From Lucinisca nassula (lineage: Eukaryota > Mollusca > Bivalvia > Lucinida > Lucinidae), in the NCBI GenBank assembly GCA_963580285.1, contig OY757026.1, positions 63,551,396 to 63,615,395 of the forward strand: DNA of 64,000 bases, read 5' to 3'. The first letter of the stretch is position 1. Every line of letters starts with the position of its first letter. A model generated the notes under the pieces. The model saw only the letters and a program-made list of their open reading frames with translations, was not told the DNA's origin and ran no database searches. Positions 1 to 10,889 of this stretch are shown here, in pieces. The position numbers and the translations under genes were made by a program.

Positions 1-376
<376 letters not shown>

Positions 377-474
377 TATTATTGTGTCAAGACAGATTTA
401 TCCGCATTAAAATCAGTAAGAGTATCTCCTTTGCATTTCTATGCATACAACTCAGACTCTCGTCTCAACGGATA

Positions 475-755
475 CATTACGAAAACACGCCTATATAAAA
501 ACGTTGTAAATATAAAAATTAAACAATGAAAATTTTCAGATGAAAACTTGTGGTATTTTTCATATTTCTGCTCAAAACATAGATTGTGGGTGCTCGTTAG
601 AACCGCCTCGCCTAGGCGGTTCTGTCGAGTGCCCAAAATCTATGTTTTTGAGCAGAAATAAGACAAATATTACAAGTTTTCATCTTATTATTTTTTTTTT
701 TTTTTTTTCAGTGGTAACGTTTTTAATGCATTTGTATAGGCGTGTTTTCGTAATG
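475..755. mobile_element. Hairpin-core MITE, type A, fully palindromic copy
   Basis: Terminal inverted repeats (TIRs) CATTACGAAAACACGCCTAT and its complement bound the copy, and TA flanks both ends. The centre is a hairpin with GGTGCTCGTTAGAACCGCC and its complement. Both arms are of the same kind (TGAAAA..TTTCAGATGAAAA), whereas most other type A copies have one arm with a CCCC/GGGG hairpin instead. No coding capacity, so it would be non-autonomous. Confidence 0.85.
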
Positions 756-862
756 TATTTTGCAGATATGTTAGTGATTGGTCCCTTTTGATAAATCGGC
801 CAATTTTTTGTTTGTTATTGTCGGCATTTTGAACATATTCCTTTACATTAACAATTAATAAA

Positions 863-1150
863 GGCCCCGCCCTTCGGGGCTTGAAGAAATAGATGGGCTG
901 CATGATGCAATTACACGCAGAGCTGAAACCGACTGCACACGAGTACTGGTAAACCGCTCAGAGGATCTAAGCCGGTGCGAGTAGGAACGTCCATGCTTAT
1001 AAACCCTATTGGTTTCACTAGGCGGCAGGGCTTGAGATGTCAGTTCATCTCAATGTCGGGTAAAAGTCACACAAAATGGGAAGCAACGTCTCCAAAATGA
1101 CCTATACAGTGTTGACGGGGACGTTAAACTTCGAATCAAACAAACAAATT
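863..1150 (+). mobile_element. SINE-D copy (about 290 bp, CAAA tail)
   Basis: Starts with CCCCGCCCTTCGGGGCTTGA and ends GACGGGGACGTTAAAC followed by a CAAA-rich tail. It is flanked by an imperfect 13-bp target duplication, ATTAACAATTAAT before and ATTAACAATCAAT after. At least ten relatives occur in the window with the same 5' end. The head is not an obvious tRNA; the family is unnamed here. Confidence 0.82.
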
Positions 1151-1357
1151 AACAATCAATGAACCTCTCTTTCCAGAATAAGTATTTGATGTTTGAATTT
1201 GCAGTATGTTATTATAGATAATTAAAATGGTTACAGGTAAATAAAGAGTAATTAAAACCTAATTCTTCGTTTTATATTTTTGATTAGTCACAATTAATTT
1301 CAAACAGTGTAAGTAAGCATTACCTTACATGGATATTTTACAATATTGAATAATCAT

Positions 1358-1640
1358 TGCGACCATTATGATAACACATTCATGTGAAATAATGCATTCT
1401 TTAGGTTGCAGAAAACGGTTATTAAAAAAAATGTGTCATAGTTAATTACTTCTTTAAATATAGGTTGTGGATCTTGTTAGAACTGCCTCGCTTCTGACGA
1501 ATACCCACTACATATGTTTGGAACGAAAGTAATAGAAAAATATACATGTATGTTCCAGCAAACCACAGTTTTCTCTATATAAAGTTGGATTTAGAAGGGG
1601 TGTTCATCAGTGACATGGACTTGTTAACATTATAATGATA
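1358..1640. mobile_element. Hairpin-core MITE, type B, degraded
   Basis: Ends are CATTATGATAACACATTC and ACTTGTTAACATTATAATG. The central GTGGATCTTGTTAGAACTGC hairpin is decayed, and the AACCACAGTTTTCTCTATAT/ggattta arm hairpin is still visible. Confidence 0.65.
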
Positions 1641-1669
1641 GTCAAGCAGATTTAAGTACATTTTGGACG

Positions 1670-1762
1670 GGAAAGCCCAAACATGGACACTTATTCTGGA
1701 AACAGTGCATGCTCAGATCAGACGTCGAGCTTAGATCATGGCCTTTGCTGTCAACCCATTAC
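1670..1762. repeat. AAACAGTGCA..GATCAGAC hairpin repeat (family I), fragment
   Basis: Contains GGAAACAGTGCATGCTCAGA, then GATCAGACGTCGAGC and a degraded second arm. Related to the better preserved copies at 34645, 34820, 41424 and 42051. Confidence 0.6.
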
Positions 1763-1765
1763 GGC

Positions 1766-2062
1766 CTCCGCCAAACGGGGCTTGAAGAAATAGATTGGGC
1801 TGCATGATGCTTCCAAGCAGAGCTGAAACTGACTGCACAGCACATGAGTACTAGTAAACTGCATGGGGGCACTAAGCCTGCCCATGAAAAGTGGTGCGAG
1901 TTGGACCGTCCATGCAGATAAACCCTACTGGTTTCATTGGGTGGCAGGGCTTGAGATGTCATCTCAGTGCCGGGTAAAAGTCCCTCAAAATTGGAAGCAA
2001 CGTCCGCAAAATGACCTATACAGTGTTGACGGGGACGTTAAACCTCTAATCAAACAAAACTG
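1766..2062 (+). mobile_element. SINE-D copy
   Basis: Same 5' block (CCGCCAAACGGGGCTTGAAG) and 3' end (GACGGGGACGTTAAACCTCT) as the copy at 863. The flanks CTGTCAACCC before and CTGTCAACC after form a target-site duplication, which supports retroposition. Confidence 0.82.
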
Positions 2063-2189
2063 TCAACCATTAAGAAAACATATCCTTGTGACAATGTTTT
2101 CTTTCTTATCTTCGAAATGTTAATTTATATCTAAAAAAAAGCACATTATTTTTATGATGAAAAATACAATGTCTTGGTGCGGATAATAC

Positions 2190-2290
2190 ACATTGTAACC
2201 CCTCTAAACCTCTCTCTTCTGTAATGCATAATGTAAAGTGGGGTTTACAGGGGGTTTTATTACATGGACTTATGAACATGTTGCTTTACT
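2190..2290. mobile_element. Type B MITE arm fragment
   Basis: Holds the hairpin arm AAAGTGGGGTTTACAGGGGG and the ATGGACTTATGAACATG end seen in type B copies; the central hairpin is missing. Confidence 0.5.
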
Positions 2291-2339
2291 AAACAATGTA
2301 ATTTTAAATAACGCAATCTGACGTCCATTAACTATAAAT

Positions 2340-2382
2340 GTTTTTTTTTTTTTTTTTTTTTTTTTTTTTGTTTTTTTTTTTA
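2340..2382. repeat. Poly-T tract
   Basis: About 40 bases almost entirely T. The rest of 2383-2698 shows nothing I recognise. Confidence 0.9.
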
Positions 2383-2698
2383 AATAATGTGGAATATCAC
2401 ATTCCTGAAAAAAATCGATTTATGAGAACCGATAATATTTTAAGTACAAAAAGGCTCAATTTTAACCGTTCAAACAAAACACGCAGATCAAAATTAACAA
2501 GACGTATCTATCGTTCAGTATCCCCCGGGGTCATTTTCACACACGGCCGGATTAAAACACAATATTGATTACACGACAGGTACACGCATAGGTATCTATC
2601 GTAGGCCTCAGTCAAAGGGAGACAACCCAATATTGACTTTCTGTGCGACTGTCACGGTTGAAAGTCATCGTGCTAATGTCAGATATAGTTGGCCATGT

Positions 2699-2943
2699 AA
2701 AAACTGGGGTTAACAGGGTATACAGTTTTCTTATTATTTCTGCTCAAAAACATATATTGTGGGTACTCGTTAGAACCGCCTCGTTGAGGCGGTGCTAACG
2801 AATTGTCGAGGCGGTGCTAACGAATTCCAACAATGTATGTTTAGAGAAGAAATGTGAAAACAAAAACACGGAATTTTTATCGAAGTTTTTCATTTTTTGG
2901 TCATAAAATGTTCAATATATTTGAATAGGCGTGTTTTCGTAAT
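2699..2943. mobile_element. Hairpin-core MITE, type A, 5'-truncated
   Basis: Central hairpin GGTACTCGTTAGAACCGCCT with a local duplication of the GAGGCGGTGCTAACGAATT arm, then an arm ending ATAGGCGTGTTTTCGTAATA. The left TIR is missing. Confidence 0.75.
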
Positions 2944-2999
2944 ATGTCTTTTGGAAATATTTAAAAGGTTTCTGTTCTTCATTATTTCTGTTTTGTACA

Positions 3000-3250
3000 C
3001 TAAGTGCCCTCAAAAAAGGGACAATCAGTTAAGGAAACTGGTACACCTTCAAGGAAGCAACTCCTACAAAAGTATTTTTGTCTTCCATGTCAAATGGGGT
3101 CAACTCTTACAGAAAAGAAATTTGCTCCTGACGACCAAATTCTTTCCTTTATGATTTGACCCATTTTTGGTGGGACAGAGCTTAAAGAAAAGCGAACAGA
3201 AAGTTCCGAAAATTGTCTCCCTTTGAAAAATGGCGGAAACATCTGCCAGG
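3000..3250 (-). repeat. Dispersed repeat K (AAGAGTTGACCC family)
   Basis: On the minus strand it reads TAAGAGTTGACCCCATTTGA, then GGAGTTGCTTCCTTGAAGGT. The same order of motifs occurs on the plus strand at 37262-37400 and 49090-49240. Non-coding; class unknown. Confidence 0.55.
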
Positions 3251-3311
3251 TGTTCACATTCCCCTTAAACTGTTCATAAGTTGAAAAGGTAGTCTGAACA
3301 TGGGATTTTTA

Positions 3312-3312
<1 letters not shown>

Positions 3313-3401
<89 letters not shown>

Positions 3402-3416
3402 GTCTTTCTGTCTGTC
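3313..3416. repeat. CTAT microsatellite
   Basis: Perfect CTAT repeat grading into CTGT/CTTT. Confidence 0.97.
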
Positions 3417-3559
3417 TGAGTCGGTCACGTTTGACGATTACCTCAGTTAGATGTTTCTTTGCTTAAAATATCACTGAATGAGTTCTTAAAACTGTTTACA
3501 ATCTGTTTACAAAGGTATACTTAAACGCATACCTCTGAGTCCCAGTCTACACCATATGT

Positions 3560-4135
3560 GCTTTGAACGTCTCTGTAGTTTTGGCATCTACCACAGAGGA
3601 GGGAGACTATTTCTCTGAAGAATAGTTCTAGGGAAGTTCTTCGGGGCATCACTATAGGCCTGGTACCTACTATATTGACTGTTTAATTTTGATGCCCAAG
3701 TTTTGGTTGAACTAGTCATGGGGATCAAGTATTTATTTTTATTAAGAGACACTGAATCAGTGTGTATTTTATAAAAGAAGGTTAAATAGGACGGATCACG
3801 ACGAGCCTCCAGCGATGGCCATTCCAGCTCATCAAGCATATCACCCACACTACTTTTGTTCTGCCATCGCCGTCAAGTCCATCTAGCAGCAGGCCTCTAG
3901 ACTTTGTCAACCTGTTTAATGTGAGTTTTAACACGGGGGTGCCAAACAGGTGACGCATACTCAAGTTGAGGATGAACCAATGTTTTGTATGCAACAGCCT
4001 TCGGCTGCCTAGGAGCAAAAGCCAAATTACGTATAAGAAATCCTTATGTCCTAATGCAGATGCCTTGGGAGTAATCTCAGAAATGTGCTGACTCCAATCG
4101 AGATCTTCAATGATGTGATGCAAACATATTTAGCG
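3560..4135 (-). pseudogene. LINE reverse transcriptase C-terminal remnant
   Basis: The minus strand encodes, in two overlapping frames, EDLDWSQHISEITPKAS, then NLSMRHLFGTPVLK, then LEWPSLEARRDPSYLTFFYK, then a region ending NFPRTILQRNSLPPLW. This order and these motifs are typical of the region after the catalytic core in jockey/CR1-like non-LTR retrotransposons: the W-x-x-H-I segment, the tyrosine/proline stretch, LGW-x-x-LE-x-RR, and FFPRTI-x-x-WN-x-LP. A frame change near 3800-3850 and loss of the N-terminal part show it is dead. The strand and general class are clear; the clade is not determinable by eye. Confidence 0.72.
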
Positions 4136-4139
4136 GATT

Positions 4140-4205
4140 GATCCTGCTCCAATGTATGCTGGTATAGTGAGTATATGAACCTGCTCCAATCTATGCTGGT
4201 ATAAT
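4140..4205. repeat. Short tandem duplication
   Basis: CTGCTCCAATGTATGCTGGT and CTGCTCCAATCTATGCTGGT lie about 41 bp apart, each followed by ATA(G/A)TGA. Confidence 0.7.
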
Positions 4206-4411
4206 GACTAGTTGACCTGCTCATTATGTCATGGTAGAATTGGACATGTTGAGTTTCGCAAGACCTTCGACTCTGAAAATCGTGTTGACAGCCAGCAAGA
4301 ATGTTTTCAAAGGTTTGGTGGTTGTTTCCTGATCATTAACACATACGTTAGAACGTTAGAAGAGCAACTAGACGACACACATAACAAGGGCACGGAAAGC
4401 ACTAAATGTGC

Positions 4412-4497
4412 CATCTTCGCGACCCAAGGGTACTAAGTCCACTACGTTCCTTACGTAAGGAACGTAGTGGACTTAGTACCCTTGGCTCGCGAAGATG
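4412..4497. repeat. Near-perfect palindrome, 43-bp arms
   Basis: Centre at 4454/4455 (TTAC|GTAA). Arms read CATCTTCGCGACCCAAGGG outward on the left and its near complement on the right. There is no spacer, so the single strand would form a long hairpin. No second copy was seen in the window. Confidence 0.85.
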
Positions 4498-5930
4498 CAA
4501 ATGTGTGGGTGATGAGCTTACTTGCCTTGCAAATTGAATAAGAAATCATACTATAAATTAGAGAATGAGAAATGTGCCTTCTTCAAGAGGCGAAGCTTAT
4601 ATGTAAAATGGCCGCGTTAGCATGACGGCACATGCCACGTGTCCAAACCTTAAGTATAGCTCTTATCAGCACATGTATCAATTTGCTATAAAAAGATTAA
4701 TTACATGCTCTAGTAGAACAAACAAATATATTACGTTAAGACAGGTATAGCTTTTACATGAAGCTATGTCTACGCTTGTGAATGTGAATGTCTAAAGTTA
4801 TATCCAAGAAATGTGTTTTACAAAATTAACTGTCTTTGGCAATATTCTAATTGCCAGTCTGCAACCCGGATCCTGCAGAATGAAGTATAATGTCTGAATT
4901 GTCAAAGTTGCAAATGCTGTAATTTTGTCCAAAAAAGTACTTTTCATCTTTAATAAGGCACATATGCAACTTCAATATACCTGTAAGATCTTATCACATG
5001 GAACGCTTGAAAACTGTTGAAGTTAAGTAGACAACTTTCCTACACATTGAAGATTCACCTAAAACTTTTGCTAACGGCAGCTAACCACAGGCAAAGGCTG
5101 CTTGGAAGCTTATAGGAGAGGCAGTGGTTTGTCGTAGTCGAGAGTTTGTAGATGTATAATTTGTATTAGCCTGTACCAAGAGCACATTAGACAAGAGCAT
5201 CTAGCTTCTGCTATAAGTATGCTATTCACTGTGTGGGTGCCAGTCTAATCTGATTGGTTGAACAAATTCAGTGTTTTACTGATGTTTCAGAGTTCATTGA
5301 GAAATACTGTTTAAAATACCTGTCAGTAATGATTCCCTGCTGTTTGTTGTATTGCTTTTGCTGAGAAACCCTTAACCACCCTGCTACATACAGAAAATGC
5401 TTGATGCAGATGAAAGCAGTACAGGCTCTGATAAGCGTGAAAAGTGTTCATAACCTCTATAATTAGTAATCAGTACCTATAGGAATCCAGGATAAATGCA
5501 TAGACAGCTCACATATGCAGACTAGCGAGATATTTTGCCGACTGTAAATATGTTAGGCACCTTTTGACATGATGCAGCTCATAGTTTCTACATGATAACA
5601 TCATTTTAATCAGTTGCAAATTCCTGTTGTAGGGAATAGTTTACTTTAGTTATGAAGAGTCTGATAAAATTAACCAATCATAGCAAAGCGGCTTCCACGA
5701 GTTGAATTTATACCTGAAAGCTCTTATGATGAGCTACTTGCCTGTACAGATATGAGAGCAAATGTGGCCTTGTGCAAATGTGATAACAATTCTGTGCTAG
5801 AGCTCTACCCGTGGGCCTCTTTTTGTGTGAAAGCTTATACTTGTTACGGGTCGTATTTTTTTCTTCTTGTGAAAGCTTATACTTGTTGCGTATATATAAA
5901 TGTTAACCTGCATTGTTAGTAATTAAATAT
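4498..5930. other. No recognised gene or repeat
   Basis: Ordinary A+T-rich sequence without long ORFs. The only local pattern I see is the pair GTGAAAGCTTATACTTGTT near 5827 and 5867. Confidence 0.5.
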
Positions 5931-6092
5931 AGAAGCCTCCGTGGTGCAGTGGTGACGATACTCGCCTTGTAAACCAGAGATCGCAGGATCGATCCCGGGC
6001 TTCTCCAGACTTTCGGATGAGTCTTTAAACCGAGGTCCCGTCTATGTATGACCTAAGCTGTTGGTGGGACGTAAAACTAAAACTCACTCACT
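5931..6092 (+). mobile_element. tRNA-derived SINE
   Basis: The head resembles a tRNA: a box A-like TGGTGCAGTGG, a box B-like GGATCGATCCC and a closing GGGCTTCTCC. The body carries CCGAGGTCCCGTCT, and the 3' end is TTGGTGGGACGTAAAACTAA with an ACTC repeat tail. GTAATTAAAT lies just before it and again just after, a target-site duplication. Two further copies are at 10983 and 30831. Confidence 0.88.
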
Positions 6093-6229
6093 GGTAATTA
6101 AATGCTGTACGTTCGTGCTAAACCCTACGTCTACTTAGTATAATGTTGACACCCGTGGGCGTAGACAATAATCACAATGCTTGTGAATGGAATACTTTCT
6201 AGTAACAGTAACAGTCAATGAAAAGCATC

Positions 6230-6830
6230 TTCATTAAAGGCCTAATATCTCAGAAACGATTCAGAACCCCACCCTTGAACCATATACATTCTGGTTCCTT
6301 TCATTGACACCAACCTTAGGGTCCCCGGGGTGGGCTGGGGCCCTGCCCCACCCCTCCTCGTAATAAGAGGCCTAATATGACAGATACCGTTCAGATTCCA
6401 ACCGTAAACCGTATATATTCCTCATGGCAAGGCACATTCAGTAACTCCAACGTCGGGGTCTACGGCGGTCAGCAGGGACATTCCCCACCCCTCTGATGCA
6501 TAAAAAGACCTAATATTTCAGAATCCGTTCAGATCCCCACTACTAAATTATATATATTCTTGATCCTTATGAACGACACATTCTGTGATACCAATCTTGC
6601 ACTTTCCTGGGGTCTTGAGGGGCCATTCCTGATCCCACCGCTGCTTAAAAAGGCCTTATATCTCAGGACCCGTTCAGTTCCCAACCCCTAAACAATATAT
6701 ATGCTTATTCCTTATGCTAAGACGCATTCAATAATACCAACCAGGGGTCCGCCAGGGCTATGTCCCATCCTTGCTTCTTCATAGAAGGCCTAATATTTCA
6801 GATGCAGAGTCCACATGGGTACTCAATTGA
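6230..6830. repeat. Tandem array of about 140-bp units
   Basis: Units restart with AGGCCTAATAT(C/T)TCAGA near 6237, 6368, 6509, 6651 and 6787. Each also has a GTTCAGA(A/T)(C/T)CC segment and a C-rich end. The units are strongly diverged, so the array is old. Confidence 0.75.
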
Positions 6831-6869
6831 GCGGAGAGACCTTTTAATCGGTAGATTATAATCATGTCA

Positions 6870-7080
6870 TGGTTTCGTTATGTTTGTTTGAAAACATAGA
6901 TTGTGGGTATTTGTTAATACCGCAATTAGGCGGTTCTCTAACGAGTACCCACAACCTACACAGAATGTAGGTACTTGCTAGATCCGCCCGAATGAGACGA
7001 TTCTAACCTATGTATGAACAATGTCAAAAGTTTTAATCTGAAAAATGCTAGTTCTAGAAATAAGAAAGATGCAATTTTAG
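6870..7080. mobile_element. Hairpin-core MITE, degraded
   Basis: AACATAGATTGTGGGTATTT and AACGAGTACCCACAACCTA bracket a decayed tip; a second partial arm follows. Confidence 0.6.
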
Positions 7081-7127
7081 AACACAGATGTGTTACTGTG
7101 AGGCATATTTTTTAGTTTTACGAACCT

Positions 7128-7298
7128 TTAAGATTATTTCACTTATATCGAGCCGTTCGTTAATCAGAAATGAGTGAAAACCTGAGTACCCGGACAAAAA
7201 CCGCCTGAACTTCCGTTATGGAACTTGGCGTCCCACATGTGCGAAATACAGTTGTGACCTGATGATTTAGAGCCTGCGCCCACGGAGGCCCGTGTGAG
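7128..7298 (-). mobile_element. tRNA-like SINE copy (GATTAACGA..AAGTGAAATAAT type)
   Basis: On the minus strand the 3' part reads TCTGATTAACGAACGGCTCG then ATATAAGTGAAATAATC. The plus-strand relative at 14955 shares this end and has a clearer tRNA-like head (GTGACCCAGTGGGTAAGAGC). Confidence 0.65.
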
Positions 7299-7388
7299 GT
7301 AAACATTACACACCTGAACCATACAAAAAAAAAAAAAAAAGAAACAACAGCGTAGCAGCAGTTTAATAATATTTTATTGCATATAATA

Positions 7389-7667
7389 CATCACGTGAAC
7401 AAGTCCGTGAAATGAACACCCCCTAAACCCCACTTTATATAGTGAAAACTGGGGTTTAAGGGGGTAAACATTATTTTTCTTATTTTTTGTTCCAGACATA
7501 GGTTGTGGGTACTCGTTAGAACCGCCTCAATGAGGCGGTTCTAACGAGCACCAACAACCTATGTTTGTAGTATTTATAAGGAAAATATCGCATATTTTAA
7601 TCAGAAAAGTAGCCATTTTGGAGATGTGAAAAAAGGCACTATGCCTTACGGGCGTGTTATCGTAATG
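7389..7667. mobile_element. Hairpin-core MITE, type B, well preserved
   Basis: Ends CATCACGTGAACAAGTCCGT and GGGCGTGTTATCGTAATG. In order it has a CCCC/GGGG arm hairpin (AAACCCCACTTTATATAGTG), the central hairpin GGTACTCGTTAGAACCGCCT and its complement, and an arm with AGTAGCCATTTTGGAGATGT. A useful reference for type B. Confidence 0.87.
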
Positions 7668-7984
7668 AGCAAGCAATGGAGTTGGGCCACAAGTTCTCAC
7701 AACAACAGTTACGGTCCTTCCCCTACAATAATACACACAAGTCATTTATGCACATGGAAATGGCTAAATATAATACAGCATGTTGAAATAAATAAATGAA
7801 CAATAAATAAATAAATGACCATGTCGTGAAACTCGGTAAGTCAAGGCAGCCACTTTTAACAAGTAAATAATAGACAGATACACGATCTGTCAACTGAGAT
7901 GCATGTTCATCCACAGGCGCTTGAAGTTTGGTCCAGCAAACGTGCTGAAAATGTCCAAATACAAAAGCTCCACTTTTGGTTTTG

Positions 7985-8288
7985 GACATTATGAATTATT
8001 TATGGACAGAACTTCAAGCTCCTGTGGTTCATCCTTGTAATCTTTTTAAGAATTATTGAAACGTTTAGTATCTTTGATAAATGTTTGGACAGCACGGAAA
8101 AGATTATCCTGGTCAGTCAAGAAAGGATCCCCAAATAAAATTTTGTTCAAAGACAGAGGGTGAAAAGATCTGGTAGTCTGGAACAAAGTAACACGTTATG
8201 TGGGGAAATTGGGACATCTAAAAAAGGAAGTGTTCAGCGTCTTCGATAACTTCTGAACAGTTGTAGTATGGTGAAAGACAAATATGAT
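7985..8288 (-). pseudogene. LINE C-terminal remnant
   Basis: The minus strand reads through Y-x-CSEVIEDAEHFLF-x-CPNFPHI, then FEQNFIWGSFL and RAVQTFIKDTKRF. The zinc-knuckle-like C-x-x-E-D-x-x-H-F-L-x-x-C is characteristic of the end of many non-LTR reverse transcriptases. Only this end is present and I do not see an initiating segment. Confidence 0.6.
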
Positions 8289-8462
8289 TAGAATGTAAAG
8301 TAGAAGTAAAACAAAGATCAGGAATTGATACAATTAACTTACTCCACCCATAAAAGACACCAAAGGGAAAGAAATACAAACATTAAGCGACCAGACCATA
8401 ATGGAAACCTAAACAAAGGAAGGCCATAAGGACAGTTACTTTCCCATTTGAGATTGCTACAT
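8289..8462 (-). mobile_element. Penelope-like element 3' tail fragment
   Basis: The minus strand contains GTTTAGGTTTCCATTATGGT, CTTTGGTGTCTTTTATGGG and AATTCCTGATCTTTGTTTTA. The same order is found downstream of the reverse transcriptase frame at 25950-26145. It directly abuts the LINE remnant at 7985-8288. Confidence 0.75.
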
Positions 8463-9025
8463 TTGTTCCTAATCATTGCATGTATAACAGAGAAGAACCT
8501 TTCTCCACTGGTATAATTCGAAAGGATTTTTAGGAATTCGAGGGGATTTTTTTTAAATGTAGCGTAGCAGTCTGAAGTTCAAGCAAATATGCTATGGCAT
8601 AGACTGTGTTACGGTATAGACTTAAGTTTTGCTGAGAGCTGAATTATAACTTGTATATTGAGGAAAAAGTATGCGTAAATAAGATCAACATCATTTTAAA
8701 ATTTTTCATTTCGCTGTCATACTAATACATGCCATGTGATGATTGATGAAGAACACTTTGTCATGACTTAAAAGTGAACAAAAAAATCTTGTAAACTTAT
8801 ATTCTATAAAGACGTATAGTTTGAATTGAATGTAATAGCATTAAAATTGGCGGTGTAAGGTATAAATTACATTCATCTCAAATAACTGCAAAATTTACAA
8901 TAAAATTTTATCAGATTTACTTATTGAATATTTTAATATATAATAAGAGGACATAAATTTTAAAATTTAATGAAAGTTAAAGAAATATAGATACATATGC
9001 GCAGGCTATCCTGACAGATAAATAT
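8463..9025. other. No recognised feature
   Basis: A+T-rich, no convincing ORF, repeat or RNA seen. Confidence 0.5.
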
Positions 9026-9026
9026 C

Positions 9027-9536
9027 ATGTGAACAAGTGGGTGAAATGAATCACCCATCTAAACCCCACTTTACATGTACAGTGGAACTTCGATGGCTCG
9101 AACACCTTTGGGACCTCGAAAATCTGTTCGAGACAGGGGTAGTTCGAGCCACTGAGGGCTACTGTCAGGAGGCATAACGAGATGTTTTTAGACATCTTTT
9201 CGGTGTTCTATAACAAAAAATATGCTGTGTGTACTCATTAGAATCGCCTCATCGAGGCGATTCTAATGAGTACACACAGCATATATTTGCAAGATAAAAG
9301 ACTAAAATCTCCTTAATTATCCCTCTTTATTTCTTATGTAGAGGATTTCGCTAGGGGCTCAAGAATGGGTTCGACACATCCATGGTAAACGAGCCATCGG
9401 TGTTCGAGCCATCGAAGTTCTACTGTATATAGAAAAAACTAGGGTTAATGGGGGTATACATCATTATTCTTATTTCTGCTCCAAGACATAGGTTGTCTCA
9501 AAGAGACGGTTCTAACGAGCACCCACAACTTCAAAC
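9027..9536. mobile_element. Type B MITE split by a TA-target element
   Basis: The left piece (9027-9079) has ATGTGAACAAGTGGGTGAAA and AAACCCCACTTTACATG. The right piece resumes at 9426 with ACTAGGGTTAATGGGGGTAT and half of the central hairpin. The insertion lies within the CCCC/GGGG arm hairpin. The right end is cut by the SINE at 9537. Confidence 0.8.
9080..9425. mobile_element. Pogo/Tigger-like MITE (type C) with hairpin core
   Basis: TIRs CAGTGGAACTTCGATGGCTC and GAGCCATCGAAGTTCTACTG, flanked by TA on both sides (9078-9079 and 9426-9427) as for Tc1/mariner/pogo-type transposons. The centre is a hairpin, TGTGTACTCATTAGAATCGC with its complement, closely related to the type A/B core. No transposase. 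Confidence 0.85.
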
Positions 9537-9840
9537 GCCCCCGCCCATCGGGGCTTGAAGAAATATATGGGCTGCACGATGCTTCCACGCAGAGCTAAAT
9601 CCGACCCGTACACGAGTACTGGTAAACCACTAAGAGGATCTAAGCCTGCCCAGGCGGCGGTACGAGTCAGACCGTCCATGCTCATAAAACCTATTGTTTT
9701 TTTTGGGCGACAGGGCTTGAGATGTCATTTCATCTCAGCGTCGGGTAAAAGTCCCACAAAATATGAAGCAACGTCTCCAAAATGACCTTTACAGTGTTGA
9801 CGGGGACGTTAAACCTCAAATCAAACAAACAATTAAATAA
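9537..9840 (+). mobile_element. SINE-D copy
   Basis: Full-length copy from CCCCCGCCCATCGGGGCTTG to GACGGGGACGTTAAACCTCA plus CAAA tail. It interrupts the right arm of the type B MITE before it. Confidence 0.85.
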
Positions 9841-10098
9841 ACACCACTCTAAACCCCACGCTATACAGAGAAAAGTGGGCATTACAGGTGGTATTCGTTA
9901 TTTTGCTTATTTCTGCTCTAAGACATGGCTTGTTGGTACTCGTTAGAACCGCCTCAAAGAGGCGGCTCTAGCGAGCACCCATGATTACCTATGTTTGGGG
10001 TATAAATAAGAAAAACATCACACATTTTCATAGGAAAAGTAGCCATTTTGGTAGTATGAAAGAATGCCCTATTGTCTTGCGGATGTCTTGTCGTAATG
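9841..10098. mobile_element. Hairpin-core MITE, type B
   Basis: Arm hairpin AAACCCCACGCTATACAG, central hairpin GGTACTCGTTAGAACCGCCT, then AGTAGCCATTTTGGTAGTAT and the end TGTCTTGTCGTAATG. Confidence 0.8.
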
Positions 10099-10359
10099 AA
10101 ATGCCTTTCACAGAACTCTTTCACAGAACCATGAAAGAACGCGTGTGCTTACCAAATGTTTCTCCACTCTGGTCTTCTTATAACAATGTATTATAAAGGT
10201 TCCAGGAATTATTCAGAACACACTATTTCTTTTAGGAGTGGATATATTTTGCAGAGGGACTCAGATTACAAGAAAACAAAGAGGGTTATGTTAAAATCCA
10301 GATTTTCTTACTTGTTTGATGTGTATTGGTTTTATTGGTGTACGCCGTCTTTATGTTTG

Positions 10360-10605
10360 ACGTCAAAGAACGTTATAACGTCACTTAACGTACCAATGAT
10401 GCCATCACAATATGGTAGACATCGGCAATCGAAATTACAGCATATTCTTTTCTTTGTGAAAACGAAAAACACTCAAAAATGAAAGGAATGCAAATATATA
10501 TATCTTGGGTGTAAATAGGAAAGAGAATATCCGTTCCTCGGATCACAATCCGGCGTCGTGAAACCGAGATGCGGCCCTCGAGATAGATTCTTATTATAAA
10601 CTCCA
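10360..10605. mobile_element. Foldback element G, decayed copy
   Basis: Contains degraded versions of the motifs at 12321-13150: AACGTCACTTAACGTACC, CACAATATGGTAGACATCGG, CTTGGGTGTAAATAGG, and ATAGATTCTTATT at the end. Confidence 0.5.
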
Positions 10606-10607
10606 CT

Positions 10608-10734
10608 TTACAGAGGCAAAAATGTGGGCGACAATGTCATATGTAACTTTACTTATTTCTGTTACAAGACACGATTGTAAATGATCGTTAGAATTTACTG
10701 CCTCAATTAAAATTGGGGAGTGTACGAGACTTTA
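10608..10734. mobile_element. Hairpin-core MITE fragment
   Basis: Arm with ACTTATTTCTGTTACAAGAC and the start of the core hairpin (GATCGTTAGAATTTACTGCC). It stops where the hammerhead-bearing sequence begins. Confidence 0.6.
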
Positions 10735-10860
10735 TCTGCCAAACTAGCTAGTTTCGGCCAATAAGGCCTTATCAGTTAAAAAGTCCACAATGGAATCTTT
10801 ATCCCGATGGACTAGAAACTATAATCTACACAATGATACTGTCCACATTATCAATCATTA
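10735..10860 (-). mobile_element. Decayed hammerhead-bearing element
   Basis: The minus strand matches 18555-18690: GTGTAGATTATAGTTTCTAG, GATTCCATTGTGGACTTTTT, then the ribozyme core. The core reads CTGATAA (10769-10775) instead of CTGATGA, so the essential G8 position is lost. Stem II (GGCC/GGCC), GAAA and CTAGCTAG remain, the cleavage triplet is GTT and stem I no longer pairs. A dead relative of the copy at 18555. Confidence 0.75.
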
Positions 10861-10889
10861 CATAGTGAATTTTTTCCATACCTCAAAAA

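Noticed and set aside
7400..7470. Telomere-like sequence (CCCCTAAACCCC)
   Set aside because: It occurs only as a single arm hairpin in each MITE copy and is not tandemly repeated.
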